A DNA stretch of 64,000 bases from Treponema sp. (GTDB lineage Bacteria > Spirochaetota > Spirochaetia > Treponematales > Treponemataceae), in NCBI GenBank assembly GCA_017645785.1, contig JAGCNW010000045.1:1-64000 (forward strand), read 5' to 3'. Below the pieces are notes generated by a model. The model saw only the letters and a list, made by a program, of their open reading frames with translations, was not told where the DNA came from and made no database searches. This document shows, piece by piece, positions 47,868 through 56,044 of the stretch (within the stretch, counting starts at the first letter, position 1; every line of letters begins with the position of its first letter). The translations under genes and the position numbers were made by a program.

Positions 47868-49100
47868 TTAAGCAAGCTTTTTGCCATTGATTAAGTCAAC
47901 AAATTCGTCAAACAAAAAGCTTGTGTCCAAGGGGCCGCCCGCGGATTCGGGGTGGAACTGGACGCTAAAGGCCGGGCAATCCGTGTAAAGGACGCCCTCG
48001 TTGGTCTGGTCGTTCGTGTTGACAAAAGTTTCCTTGGCGCAGGCAGGAAGGCTTTGGGCCTCGACCGCGTAGCCGTGGTTTTGGCTTGAAATGTACACGC
48101 GACCCGTAGACAGGCGCTTTACCGGCTGGTTGGCGCCGCGGTGGCCGTACTTGAGCTTTGAGGTCTTGGCTCCCTTGGCAAGCGCCAAAATTTGGTGGCC
48201 CAGGCAAATTCCAAAAAGCGGAATTTTTTTATCCAAAATCTTTTTGAGCTCTTCGATAATCGTGACATTCTCGGCAGGGTCTCCGGGACCGTTGGAAAGC
48301 ATTATTCCGTCCGGCTTGAGGGCCAAAATTTCTTCAGCCTTGGCGTCGCACTTTACAGTCTGCACTTCCAAGCCCCGCTTTAAAAGTTCCCGGCGGATGT
48401 TGGCTTTTGCTCCAAAATCCCAAAGGACGACTTTCTTTCCGCGTCCCGCCTTCATCGCCTCTTCTTGGCTGTTGACTTTGGTTCCGTCGGAACGAACGGG
48501 AACGGCGCGGTATTGGGCCGACTCGGCAAAGACTTGGTCGGCGGATTTTTGTATTTTGTCAGCGTCAAGGCTTACGCTCTGGACGGCTTTTTCGATTTTG
48601 TAGGCCTTTATTTTTTGCAAGAGCTCTTCTTTTTTGGAGGAACTGTTCAAGGCTGCAAAAGCTTCCTTGGCCTCTGGGCTGTCTCCGCTTATGAGCATTG
48701 CGTTCATCACGCCGGCCTCGCGCAAAACCTTTGTAAGGGCGCGGGTGTCGATTCCGCAAAGGCCCGGAATGTTGTTTTCTTTTAGGAACTGGTCAAGGGT
48801 CTTTTGACACCTGAAGTTGCTGGGCTTGTCGCAGGGGTCGCGAACGATGTAGGCTTTTGCGTGGATTTTAGAACTTTCGTAGTCGGCGGGAATTATTCCG
48901 TAGTTTCCTACAAGGGGAAAAGTTTGGGTGATGATTTGCCCAAAATAACTGGGATCCGTGAGGGTTTCGATGCAGCCGGTCATTCCGGTGGCAAAAACAG
49001 CCTCGCCAATCGCGCAAGACTGGGCTCCAAAGCCCAAGCCTTCAAACACAAGCCCGTTAGCCAAAACGAGCGCCGCTCTTCCGCTAGGTTCGCTTTTCAT
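47868..49100 (-). CDS. carA: Carbamoyl-phosphate synthase small subunit (glutaminase)
   Basis: The 410-residue protein has the CarA N-terminal domain (ALVLANGLVFEGLGFG, GMTGCIETLTDPSYFGQII) and a class I glutamine amidotransferase domain with the nucleophile in FGICLGHQIL and the His/Glu in QFHPESAGG. It hydrolyses glutamine and passes ammonia to CarB. It is some 40 residues longer than E. coli CarA, with a lysine- and serine-rich insertion around residues 150-205. Promoter and ATG are only 11 nt apart with no SD, as for carB. The Fic-like and outer-membrane genes separate it from carB. Confidence 0.94.
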   Translation of the reverse strand: MKSEPSGRAALVLANGLVFEGLGFGAQSCAIGEAVFATGMTGCIETLTDPSYFGQIITQTFPLVGNYGIIPADYESSKIHAKAYIVRDPCDKPSNFRCQKTLDQFLKENNIPGLCGIDTRALTKVLREAGVMNAMLISGDSPEAKEAFAALNSSSKKEELLQKIKAYKIEKAVQSVSLDADKIQKSADQVFAESAQYRAVPVRSDGTKVNSQEEAMKAGRGKKVVLWDFGAKANIRRELLKRGLEVQTVKCDAKAEEILALKPDGIMLSNGPGDPAENVTIIEELKKILDKKIPLFGICLGHQILALAKGAKTSKLKYGHRGANQPVKRLSTGRVYISSQNHGYAVEAQSLPACAKETFVNTNDQTNEGVLYTDCPAFSVQFHPESAGGPLDTSFLFDEFVDLINGKKLA

Positions 49101-49111
49101 ACTAAAGCCAT

Positions 49112-49141
49112 ATCATAGCGCAAAAGCCTCCGCTTGTTCAA
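49112..49141 (-). promoter_or_regulatory. carA promoter (very short leader)
   Basis: On the minus strand: TTGAAC (49141-49136), 18-bp spacer, TATGAT (49117-49112), then ATGGCTTTAGT and the ATG of carA. The layout is the same as that of carB, down to the last nine bases before the start codon (GGCTTTAGT). Confidence 0.75.
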
Positions 49142-49177
49142 GCCACCGCGCGCCAAACCAACACAAACGCAAAATTC

Positions 49178-49206
49178 TTGCAAATTCCAAAATTCTCTGT
49201 TAAAAT
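49178..49206 (+). promoter_or_regulatory. Promoter of the DHH phosphoesterase gene
   Basis: TTGCAA (49178-49183), 17-bp spacer, TAAAAT (49201-49206), giving an mRNA leader of about 40 nt that carries the SD GAGGTG. It is divergent from the carA promoter. Confidence 0.65.
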
Positions 49207-49253
49207 AGTAGATACACATTATCTTTTACATACAAAATATCGAGGTGAGAAAA

Positions 49254-50180
49254 ATGGCAATGAGATTGGTTACAAGATCAGATTTTGACGGATTGGCTTG
49301 CGGCGCCCTTCTTTTGGAGGCGGGCGTCATAGACCATTGGACTTTCGCGCACCCAAAGGACTTGCAGGACGGAAAAATCCCCATCGATTCAAACGACTGC
49401 CTTGCCAACGTTCCCTTTGTGGAAGGCTGCGGACTTTGGTTTGACCACCATTCCAGCGAAATGGAGCGCAACAAGCTTGAAGGAAAATACAAGGGCGAGA
49501 GCCGCATCACACCTTCTTGCGCGCGCATAATCTATGAATACTACGGCGGCTCCAAAAAGTTCCCCAACTTTGGAGAGCTTATGGAAGCCGTTGACAAAGT
49601 TGACTCAGGAAATCTTACCGCCAACGAAATCATGCATCCCACAGGCTGGATTCTTGTCGGCTTTTTGATGGATCCCCGCACAGGCCTTGGCCGCTGGCGC
49701 GAATTCACCGTTCCAAACTATCAGTTGATGGAAAAATTGATGGTGGCCTGCCGCGACAAGACGACGGAAGAAATTCTTTCCATGCCCGACGTAAAGGAAC
49801 GCATCGAAGTTTACAACGAGCAGACGGAAAAGTTCAAAGAAATGGTCAAGGCCCACACAAAGACAGAAGGCAACTTGATTATAACCGACCTTCGCGGAGT
49901 TGATCCGATCTACACCGGAAACCGCTTTATGATTTACAGCATGTATCCAGAGCAGAACATCTCCGCTTGGATCGTAAGCGGAAAGGGCGGCCAGGGCTGC
50001 TCAGCCGCCGTCGGCTACAGCATCATCAACAGGACCAGCAAGGTCAACGTCGGAAGCCTCATGTTGCGCTACAACGGCGGCGGACACGAAAAGGTCGGCA
50101 CTTGCCAGTTCACAAACGAGAACATGGACACGGACCTTCCCAAAATGCTCGACGAATTGAAGGAATTGGCCAACCTTTAA
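49254..50180 (+). CDS. DHH/DHHA1 family phosphoesterase
   Basis: The 308-residue protein has the metal-binding motifs of the DHH family: VTRSDFDGLACG, LWFDHHSSE and the C-terminal substrate motif GGGHEKVGTCQF (DHHA1). Relatives include NrnA oligoribonucleases, c-di-AMP/pApA hydrolases and exopolyphosphatase-like proteins. The loop around the first motif (SDFDG rather than DxDA) is closest to the exopolyphosphatase-related branch. The ATG at 49254 follows CGAGGTGAG. The ROK regulator follows after 6 nt. Confidence 0.87.
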   Translation: MAMRLVTRSDFDGLACGALLLEAGVIDHWTFAHPKDLQDGKIPIDSNDCLANVPFVEGCGLWFDHHSSEMERNKLEGKYKGESRITPSCARIIYEYYGGSKKFPNFGELMEAVDKVDSGNLTANEIMHPTGWILVGFLMDPRTGLGRWREFTVPNYQLMEKLMVACRDKTTEEILSMPDVKERIEVYNEQTEKFKEMVKAHTKTEGNLIITDLRGVDPIYTGNRFMIYSMYPEQNISAWIVSGKGGQGCSAAVGYSIINRTSKVNVGSLMLRYNGGGHEKVGTCQFTNENMDTDLPKMLDELKELANL

Positions 50181-50186
50181 CGAAAA

Positions 50187-51362
50187 GTGCGCGTCTTAAA
50201 TTCGCTTACCGATTTGAACATAATGAGGATTCTCCGCCTGGTTTGGCAGTCAAAAAGAGCCAGCCGGGTGGAGATTGCTTCCATTCTAAAAATGGACAAA
50301 TCCACTGTCACAAAAATCATAGCGGAACTGACGCAAAAAAAATTGGCGCTTGAAACGGAATCCGGCGCCTCCGGCCCGCAAGGCGGACGCAAGCCCGTCT
50401 TTTTGGAAATAAACGCTTCCTACGCTTGTTCAGGCGGAATCGAAATCAATCCAGAGCGAATGTATGTTTGCCTTGAAGATTTTTGCGGAACGATTCTCTA
50501 CGAACACATGCAAGAAATCGACCCCGACTCTTACGCTCAAAAAGGATTTTTGGGCTACGTAAAGGAAGGCATCGGCCTCTTGCAAGCCGCGTCGGAACGG
50601 CTCAGAATAAAGCTCGCCGGCATCGGCTTGGGAATCCCCGGTATGGTGGAGTCAGACGGCAGCAAGATAATTCAATCGATTCCGCTTTTGATAGAAGACG
50701 GACTGGACGTTGTCGAAGACATTCAGCCCTTGTGCGACATTCCTATTTTTGTGGAGAACGACGCCCGCTGCTGCTGCTACACAGAGCAATTGCTTTCGCG
50801 CGGACCAAAGACGCAAAACATGATGTATGTTTTGGCGGAACACAGGCCCTTGCAGCCGGTCAAAGACTCGCCCAAAAATCTTAGCGTGGGCTTGGGCCTG
50901 ATTCTCAACGGAAGAATTTACCACGGCGCCAATTCCACCGCCGGAGAATTTCGCAGCGTTCACTGGCAAAGCCCTTCAAAGACCCAGTTTTCGCCGGACT
51001 GCGCCAGCGTCCAAAACCTTGGCGATTCCAACGCGGCCAAAACATTCCGAGAACTTGCAAAGAACATAGCCTTTTTGGTCAACACCCTTTCGCTTGACGT
51101 GGTTTACGTTGGCGGCTTGGAAAAAAAATACGCGGAAGAAATCGTAAAATACATCCGCGAAGAAATCGTCTACCTTTGGCCCTACGGCTGGAACAAGACG
51201 ACGGTCGTGTCGACCGCCTCGGTTTCCCAGCGCTCCGTCAGCTACGGCGCCGGCGCAAAAGTTTTGGACAAACTCTTTAGCGTCCCCGAACTTGACGAAA
51301 GCGGCCGAAGGCGCAAGGCCCCCGCCGCCTCTCCCTACAAATACTTGTTGTCCCTGCGCTAA
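50187..51362 (+). CDS. ROK family transcriptional regulator
   Basis: The 391-residue protein has an N-terminal winged helix (about 15-65, RASRVEIASILKMDKSTVTKIIAEL) and a ROK sugar-kinase-like body with GIGLGIPGMVESD, VENDARCCCYTEQL and VGLGLILNGRIYHGANSTAGEF. The CxCxxC-type zinc motif of the classic family is reduced, with the Cys-rich stretch RCCCY in its region. ROK repressors respond to sugars or sugar phosphates. A GTG start at 50187 is the most likely one; the SD is weak, 6 nt after the DHH stop, which suggests coupled translation. Confidence 0.82.
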   Translation: MRVLNSLTDLNIMRILRLVWQSKRASRVEIASILKMDKSTVTKIIAELTQKKLALETESGASGPQGGRKPVFLEINASYACSGGIEINPERMYVCLEDFCGTILYEHMQEIDPDSYAQKGFLGYVKEGIGLLQAASERLRIKLAGIGLGIPGMVESDGSKIIQSIPLLIEDGLDVVEDIQPLCDIPIFVENDARCCCYTEQLLSRGPKTQNMMYVLAEHRPLQPVKDSPKNLSVGLGLILNGRIYHGANSTAGEFRSVHWQSPSKTQFSPDCASVQNLGDSNAAKTFRELAKNIAFLVNTLSLDVVYVGGLEKKYAEEIVKYIREEIVYLWPYGWNKTTVVSTASVSQRSVSYGAGAKVLDKLFSVPELDESGRRRKAPAASPYKYLLSLR

Positions 51363-51378
51363 TCCCGCGCGGACGCGG

Positions 51379-51407
51379 TTGACAATTCCGCAATTCGCCG
51401 TTATTAT
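51379..51407 (+). promoter_or_regulatory. trpR promoter abutting the start codon
   Basis: TTGACA (51379-51384), 17-bp spacer and TATTAT (51402-51407) form a near-consensus promoter. The ATG at 51415 lies 7 nt after the -10 box, so the predicted transcript starts at or next to it. An in-frame ATG at 51406 overlaps the -10 box and cannot be inside the transcript. Confidence 0.78.
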
Positions 51408-51414
51408 GTTTCTA

Positions 51415-51711
51415 ATGACAGAAACAAACGACAAGGCGGCGCGCGACAGCTTTTACGAAATATGCAAGATTCTTTCCGAATGCAAAGGAGCGGACGAGGC
51501 GGCGGAATTTCTTTCGTGCCTGTGCACTCCCGCCGAGCGCGAAGATTTTTCCAAGCGCTGGCTCAGCGTGAAGGAACTTTACAAGGGAACGCCCCAGCGC
51601 GAAATAGCGAAAAAGTTCAACATGTCATTGTGCAAAATAACGCGCGGATCAAAGGAATTGCGCAAAGAAGACAGCGCGTTTAAAAAAATCTTGGACAAAG
51701 AACAAAAGTAA
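51415..51711 (+). CDS. trpR: Trp repressor family protein
   Basis: The 98-residue helical protein matches TrpR/YerC: FLSCLCTPAEREDFSKRW, the helix-turn-helix GTPQREIAKKFNMSLCKITRGSKEL. The TrpR of enterobacteria has almost this same HTH, so tryptophan-controlled repression is the first hypothesis, but Firmicute YerC proteins of this family have other roles. The mRNA appears leaderless. No trp gene lies in the window. It ends 10 nt from the convergent GGDEF gene. Confidence 0.83.
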   Translation: MTETNDKAARDSFYEICKILSECKGADEAAEFLSCLCTPAEREDFSKRWLSVKELYKGTPQREIAKKFNMSLCKITRGSKELRKEDSAFKKILDKEQK

Positions 51712-51721
51712 AAACTATCGT

Positions 51722-53644
51722 CTAACGGCGGCTGTTCTTCTTTTGCCGCTTCTCTTCGTACAAAAGCGAATCAGCTTCGCGCAAAATATCTTCCAAATTT
51801 TTGTTGTCGGGACTAAAATTCTTGCAACCCAAACTTATCGAAAGCTCAAAGCCTTCGTTGTGGACGATGTTCCATGCCTTGCACGCCGCGTCGATGTTTT
51901 CGCGTATGGCGCTTAAGCGCGGCTCTCCAAGGCCTGCCGCTATTATTACAAATTCGTCGCCGCCCAAACGGCCCACTATGTCGGAGGCGCGGAAATTGTT
52001 CTTTAAGATTTCGGCCTCGGCCTTTATCGCGCGGTCACCCGCGTCGTGTCCAAAAGTGTCGTTGATGTATTTTAGGCCGTCCATGTCTCCAAAAATCACC
52101 ATGCCGCCCTGCTTGAGGACGACCGCAATGTCTATCGTTTGCTGGCCCAATTCCATAAAGCCGCGCCGATTCAAGAGGCCGGTCAACTCGTCGGTTTTTG
52201 AAATCAAGTTGAGCCGCGCCGTCCGTTCCTGCTGAATCTTTGCTGTCTTTTCGGCCCTTGTAGATTCCCACGCCTCGCTGACAAGGCGGCCAAAGTTTCC
52301 GGCCATCATCGAATAAATCAAGGCCTCGCAAGAGCCGCACCTAAAGACCATGTAGCCGTATTGGTTTTCGCACTTTGAAAGAATCGACACTTGATATTTT
52401 CCAAATGACAAGTCCAAAAGGCCGGGCGGCAACATGTTCTCCCTGGGATTGAAGGCTATCGGCTCCGCGTTGATGTTTTGAATGTAATTCTTGGAGCTGT
52501 CAAAAGCGGACAGCACAAAAGCCTTTTCCGGCAAACTGGTACCCGCGGATTTTTCGTTCAAATAAAAGGGCTGCTCGTAAACGCACAAGGCCGCCGCGGT
52601 CACATCAAAGCGCTCTATGTTGTCCTTAAAATACTTGCGCATCTTTGGGAGATTCAAGCGCGCCTGGCCCGAAATCAAAAAGTCGTTTAAAATGTAAAAT
52701 TGGTTTTTCTTTTCGAGCCACTCGGTGCCTACGCGGCGGCCCGATTTTTCGGCCAAGACATCGCTTAAGTTGCCAACGCAAGACTCTCTAAAAACAGCCG
52801 ATGTCTTTACATAAATCTCGCCGGGAACCCGTTTTTTTTGCAGCATGTTCAACAAGGCTTCAACGGCGGACCTTCCCTGTTCAAAAAGGTCTTGCGTGAC
52901 AGTGGCGAGCGGCGGATGAGAAAACTCCGCTCTGGGAACGTTGTCAAAACCGGTCACCCTAACTTGTTCCGGAACCTTTATTTTATGGCGCGCGCAAAAG
53001 TCCAAGGCGGCAAAGGCCATGTCGTCGTTAAGCGCCATCACGGCATCAAAGTCAAAGGAGCCTTTTTCGTCGTAATAATCTTCAAGGGGCTTTTGGGCGC
53101 CCTCGTACGTAAAGTTTCCGTCTATTATAAAACGCTCGTCAAAACGGACTCCCCTTTTCTTTAAAAAAGCCGCGATTATTTCTGTTCTTTCCTGCGCTTC
53201 GTGGGAACCGGGGATTCTTCCCAAAACGCATATCCTCTTGCATTTTTGCCGGTCCACCAAGTCTTCCAAAATTTTATGAATGCCGGGCTTGGGGTCGCAA
53301 AGAATGCTGGGCCGCCCCGGAATTTTGCTTCCCACGCTCACCACGGGAACGGGATCAAAAGTCTTTACAAAGACCTCAAAATCTTCCTTTTTGCTGTGAA
53401 GGTCCAAAACCGCGGAACAAACAACCAAACCGTCAATGTTCGATTTTTTGCAAAATTGGGTCAAAACCCTGTGCTGGTAGTCAAAGGGGTGGTAGGAAAA
53501 ATTTATTTCCCCAATGTTGAATATAAAAAGCGAAGCGTTTTTTTCCAAACAATACGAATAAGCGCCGTCAAGAATTTCCCTGACATAATCGGAGTTTGTG
53601 TCGTTCAACATGAGTCCTATTCGGGCTTTTTCGCTATTCATCAT
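51722..53644 (-). CDS. LacI-like ligand-binding domain fused to a GGDEF diguanylate cyclase
   Basis: The 640-residue protein begins with a LacI/periplasmic-binding-protein type sugar-sensing domain (about 5-285, IGLMLNDTNSDYVREILDG, ALNDDMAFAALDFC, VRVTGFDNVPRAEFSHPPLATV) but lacks the LacI HTH. A middle region of unknown fold follows (about 300-460). The C-terminal GGDEF domain (about 478-640) has TDELTGLLNRRGF, FGDMDGLKYINDTFGHDAGD and RLGGDEFVII, an intact active site. It should make c-di-GMP in response to a cytosolic ligand. No signal peptide or membrane segment is present. This architecture is frequent in treponemes. Confidence 0.9.
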   Translation of the reverse strand: MMNSEKARIGLMLNDTNSDYVREILDGAYSYCLEKNASLFIFNIGEINFSYHPFDYQHRVLTQFCKKSNIDGLVVCSAVLDLHSKKEDFEVFVKTFDPVPVVSVGSKIPGRPSILCDPKPGIHKILEDLVDRQKCKRICVLGRIPGSHEAQERTEIIAAFLKKRGVRFDERFIIDGNFTYEGAQKPLEDYYDEKGSFDFDAVMALNDDMAFAALDFCARHKIKVPEQVRVTGFDNVPRAEFSHPPLATVTQDLFEQGRSAVEALLNMLQKKRVPGEIYVKTSAVFRESCVGNLSDVLAEKSGRRVGTEWLEKKNQFYILNDFLISGQARLNLPKMRKYFKDNIERFDVTAAALCVYEQPFYLNEKSAGTSLPEKAFVLSAFDSSKNYIQNINAEPIAFNPRENMLPPGLLDLSFGKYQVSILSKCENQYGYMVFRCGSCEALIYSMMAGNFGRLVSEAWESTRAEKTAKIQQERTARLNLISKTDELTGLLNRRGFMELGQQTIDIAVVLKQGGMVIFGDMDGLKYINDTFGHDAGDRAIKAEAEILKNNFRASDIVGRLGGDEFVIIAAGLGEPRLSAIRENIDAACKAWNIVHNEGFELSISLGCKNFSPDNKNLEDILREADSLLYEEKRQKKNSRR

Positions 53645-53701
53645 TTAAATTATAAAACATAAATTTCCATTTGTAAAGAAATTATTTTCTACGCCTTTTC
53701 C

Positions 53702-53730
53702 TTGACGAATCAGAACTTATAATTTACAAT
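53702..53730 (+). promoter_or_regulatory. Promoter of the BI-1 gene (leaderless type)
   Basis: TTGACG (53702-53707), 17-bp spacer, TACAAT (53725-53730), with an ATG 8 nt later. No SD precedes the start codon. Confidence 0.68.
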
Positions 53731-53738
53731 ATAATACT

Positions 53739-54434
53739 ATGAAAAACTTGATAACATTGGAACAGGCCAAGCCTGAAGTTCAAAGAAAATTTATGGCGGG
53801 CGTTTACCTACGCATGACTATAGCGCTTTTTATCACGGCGGCTGTCGCATGGTATGCATCCAGCTCAGACCAAATAATGAATTTCCTTTATTCCAACAAG
53901 GGCATGCCCTTTTACGCCCTTATCGTGGCGGAACTGGTTCTTGTAATCGCGCTTTCGGCGGCCATCCATAAGATCAATTCCTTTGTGGCTCTAGTTTTCT
54001 TCATATTGTACAGCGTGTTGAACGGCTTGTCATTCAGCGCCATTTTCATTATTTATGATCTTGGCTCTGTTTTCCATATTTTCTTGATCAGCGCCTTGAT
54101 GTTCGCGGCGATGACAGTTTACGGAATGTTCACAAAGAGCGACCTTACAAGCGCGGGCCGCTACCTTACGATGGCCTTGATCGGCCTTATCATCGCAGGC
54201 TTAGTCAACCTTCTCTTTAAGTCAAAAACGCTTGACTGGATTACAAGCATCATAGGCGTAGGCATTTTCATCGGCCTCACCGCCTACGACACCCAGCGCC
54301 TTATGAGAATTGCCGTAAAGGACGACGGAAGCGAAAAGTTCCAAAAGATGGCCGTAATCGGCGCCTTGGAGCTTTACTTGGACTTTATCAACATCTTCCT
54401 CAAAATGCTCCGCCTCTTTGGCAAGCGCAAGTAG
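53739..54434 (+). CDS. BAX inhibitor-1/YccA family membrane protein
   Basis: The 231-residue protein has seven hydrophobic segments and the family features NGLSFSAIFIIYDLGS, MFTKSDLTSAGRYLTMALIGLIIA and the C-terminal DTQRLM and LYLDFINIFLKMLRLFG. Bacterial members may be pH-dependent calcium leak channels or membrane-protein stabilisers interacting with FtsH. The promoter's -10 ends 8 nt before the ATG with no SD, so it may be leaderless. Confidence 0.92.
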   Translation: MKNLITLEQAKPEVQRKFMAGVYLRMTIALFITAAVAWYASSSDQIMNFLYSNKGMPFYALIVAELVLVIALSAAIHKINSFVALVFFILYSVLNGLSFSAIFIIYDLGSVFHIFLISALMFAAMTVYGMFTKSDLTSAGRYLTMALIGLIIAGLVNLLFKSKTLDWITSIIGVGIFIGLTAYDTQRLMRIAVKDDGSEKFQKMAVIGALELYLDFINIFLKMLRLFGKRK

Positions 54435-54467
54435 GAATGCGCAAGGCTCGCTTTTATAGGTGAAACT

Positions 54468-56006
54468 ATGGCCCAGAAAATCATCATCATTGGCGGAGGA
54501 GTCGCAGGGCTCACCGCAGGAATTTACGCGCAAAAGGCCGGCTTTGAGTCAGTCGTCTACGAAAAGAATCCCGTCCTTGGCGGCCAGTGCACAGGCTGGA
54601 AGCGCAAGGGTTTTTACATCGACAACTGCATCACATGGCTTACAAATGGAGCTCCTAAATTTCCGGTCTACAAAATGTGGAAGGAAGTTGGCTTTTTGGG
54701 CGACGAAAACGGAAACGACATTCTTTGCCGCCAGCACGACGCCTTTTGGACTTCGGAATACAACGGACAAAGCTACACTTTTTGGGCGGACTTAAAGCGC
54801 GCCGAAAAGGAAATGCTTGAGCTTTCTCCCCAGGACAAAAAAGAAATCAAAAGCTTTTTCAAAGCCGTCCGCCAATGCGAAAATTTGCGCGTCCCCTTCA
54901 CCGCTCCTTTGGACATGATGAATTTGGCCGAACTGACAGCCATTGGCCTAAAATTGCTTCCAGTCGGACTTGCCATGAACAAATACAAGAAATGCGACTT
55001 AAACGACTTGTCCGAGCGCTTCAAGCATCCGCTTTTAAGAAAGGCCTTTAAAGATTATTTGCCCGGCGACTATTTAGCGTCAATAATGATGAACGCCTAC
55101 GCTTCCATCGCAAACGGCGGCGGCGGCGTTCCAGACGGCGGCTCTTTCAAGGTCGCCCAAAGAATGAAGGCGATTTACGAAAAGCTTGGCGGCGTTTGCC
55201 ATGCCAACGCTCCTGTAAAAGAAATTTTATTGGAAGACTCTCCCAAGGGCAAAGGCAAAAAGCGCGCCGCGGGAATTCTTTTGGAAAGCGGAGAAAAAGT
55301 TTTCGGCGACTTTGTGATTCCTTCTTGCGACACCCATTACCTTTTTGAAAATTTGCTGGACAAAAAATACATGCCGCCGCGCCTCAAGTTCGCCTACGAG
55401 CATCCAGAAGCGCACAAAAACGGCTCCACCTTTCACGTGGTTTACGAGTGCTCGACTCCCGCTCCCGAAATCGGCCGACGCACTTACTTTGACTGCAGGC
55501 CCTTTGAAATCGCGGGCGTTACGCTCAACCGCCTCAACATGAAAAACTACAACCTTGACCCTGTAAACGCTCCAGAGGGAAAGGCTTTGATAGAAGTGAA
55601 AATTTTGGAACAGGAGCCCCAGTTCCTTTATTGGAAAAATTTGCGCGAGACCGACAAGGCCGCCTACGACGCGGCCAAGCAAAAGGCGGCCGACGAAATT
55701 TTGGAGCGCCTTTTGGAACGCGTTCCCAGCCTAAAGGGAAAGCTTTCTTACTTGGACGCATGGACTCCCTACACATACACCCGCTATTGCAATTCCTACA
55801 TGGGAAATTTCATGACTTTCATCACCACAAAAAACAGCTCCAACCTTTTCAACATTAAAGGAACGATAAAGGACTTGGACAACTTGGTCTTGGCCAGCCA
55901 ATGGCTTTCTATGCCGGGAGGCCTTCCGATGGCGATGACAAGCGGAAAATTCGCCGTCCAAAGGATATTGCGTTCCCTCGGAAAAAGCATTAAAATAGAA
56001 CCATAA
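54468..56006 (+). CDS. FAD-dependent oxidoreductase of the phytoene desaturase/CrtI type
   Basis: The 512-residue protein starts IIIIGGGVAGLTAGIYAQKAGF, the FAD-binding GxGxxG, followed by VVYEKNPVLGGQCTGW. The C-terminal FAD motif reads LDNLVLASQWLSMPGGLPMAMTSGKFAVQ. It matches the NAD(P)/FAD oxidoreductases that include carotenoid desaturases and isomerases, but no carotenoid genes are near, so another lipid-like substrate is possible. It sits 33 nt after the BI-1 gene and 38 nt before the ABC operon. Confidence 0.86.
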   Translation: MAQKIIIIGGGVAGLTAGIYAQKAGFESVVYEKNPVLGGQCTGWKRKGFYIDNCITWLTNGAPKFPVYKMWKEVGFLGDENGNDILCRQHDAFWTSEYNGQSYTFWADLKRAEKEMLELSPQDKKEIKSFFKAVRQCENLRVPFTAPLDMMNLAELTAIGLKLLPVGLAMNKYKKCDLNDLSERFKHPLLRKAFKDYLPGDYLASIMMNAYASIANGGGGVPDGGSFKVAQRMKAIYEKLGGVCHANAPVKEILLEDSPKGKGKKRAAGILLESGEKVFGDFVIPSCDTHYLFENLLDKKYMPPRLKFAYEHPEAHKNGSTFHVVYECSTPAPEIGRRTYFDCRPFEIAGVTLNRLNMKNYNLDPVNAPEGKALIEVKILEQEPQFLYWKNLRETDKAAYDAAKQKAADEILERLLERVPSLKGKLSYLDAWTPYTYTRYCNSYMGNFMTFITTKNSSNLFNIKGTIKDLDNLVLASQWLSMPGGLPMAMTSGKFAVQRILRSLGKSIKIEP

Positions 56007-56044
56007 TAGGGCGCTTTCGCGCCCGCGAGTTTATGGAGCTAAAA

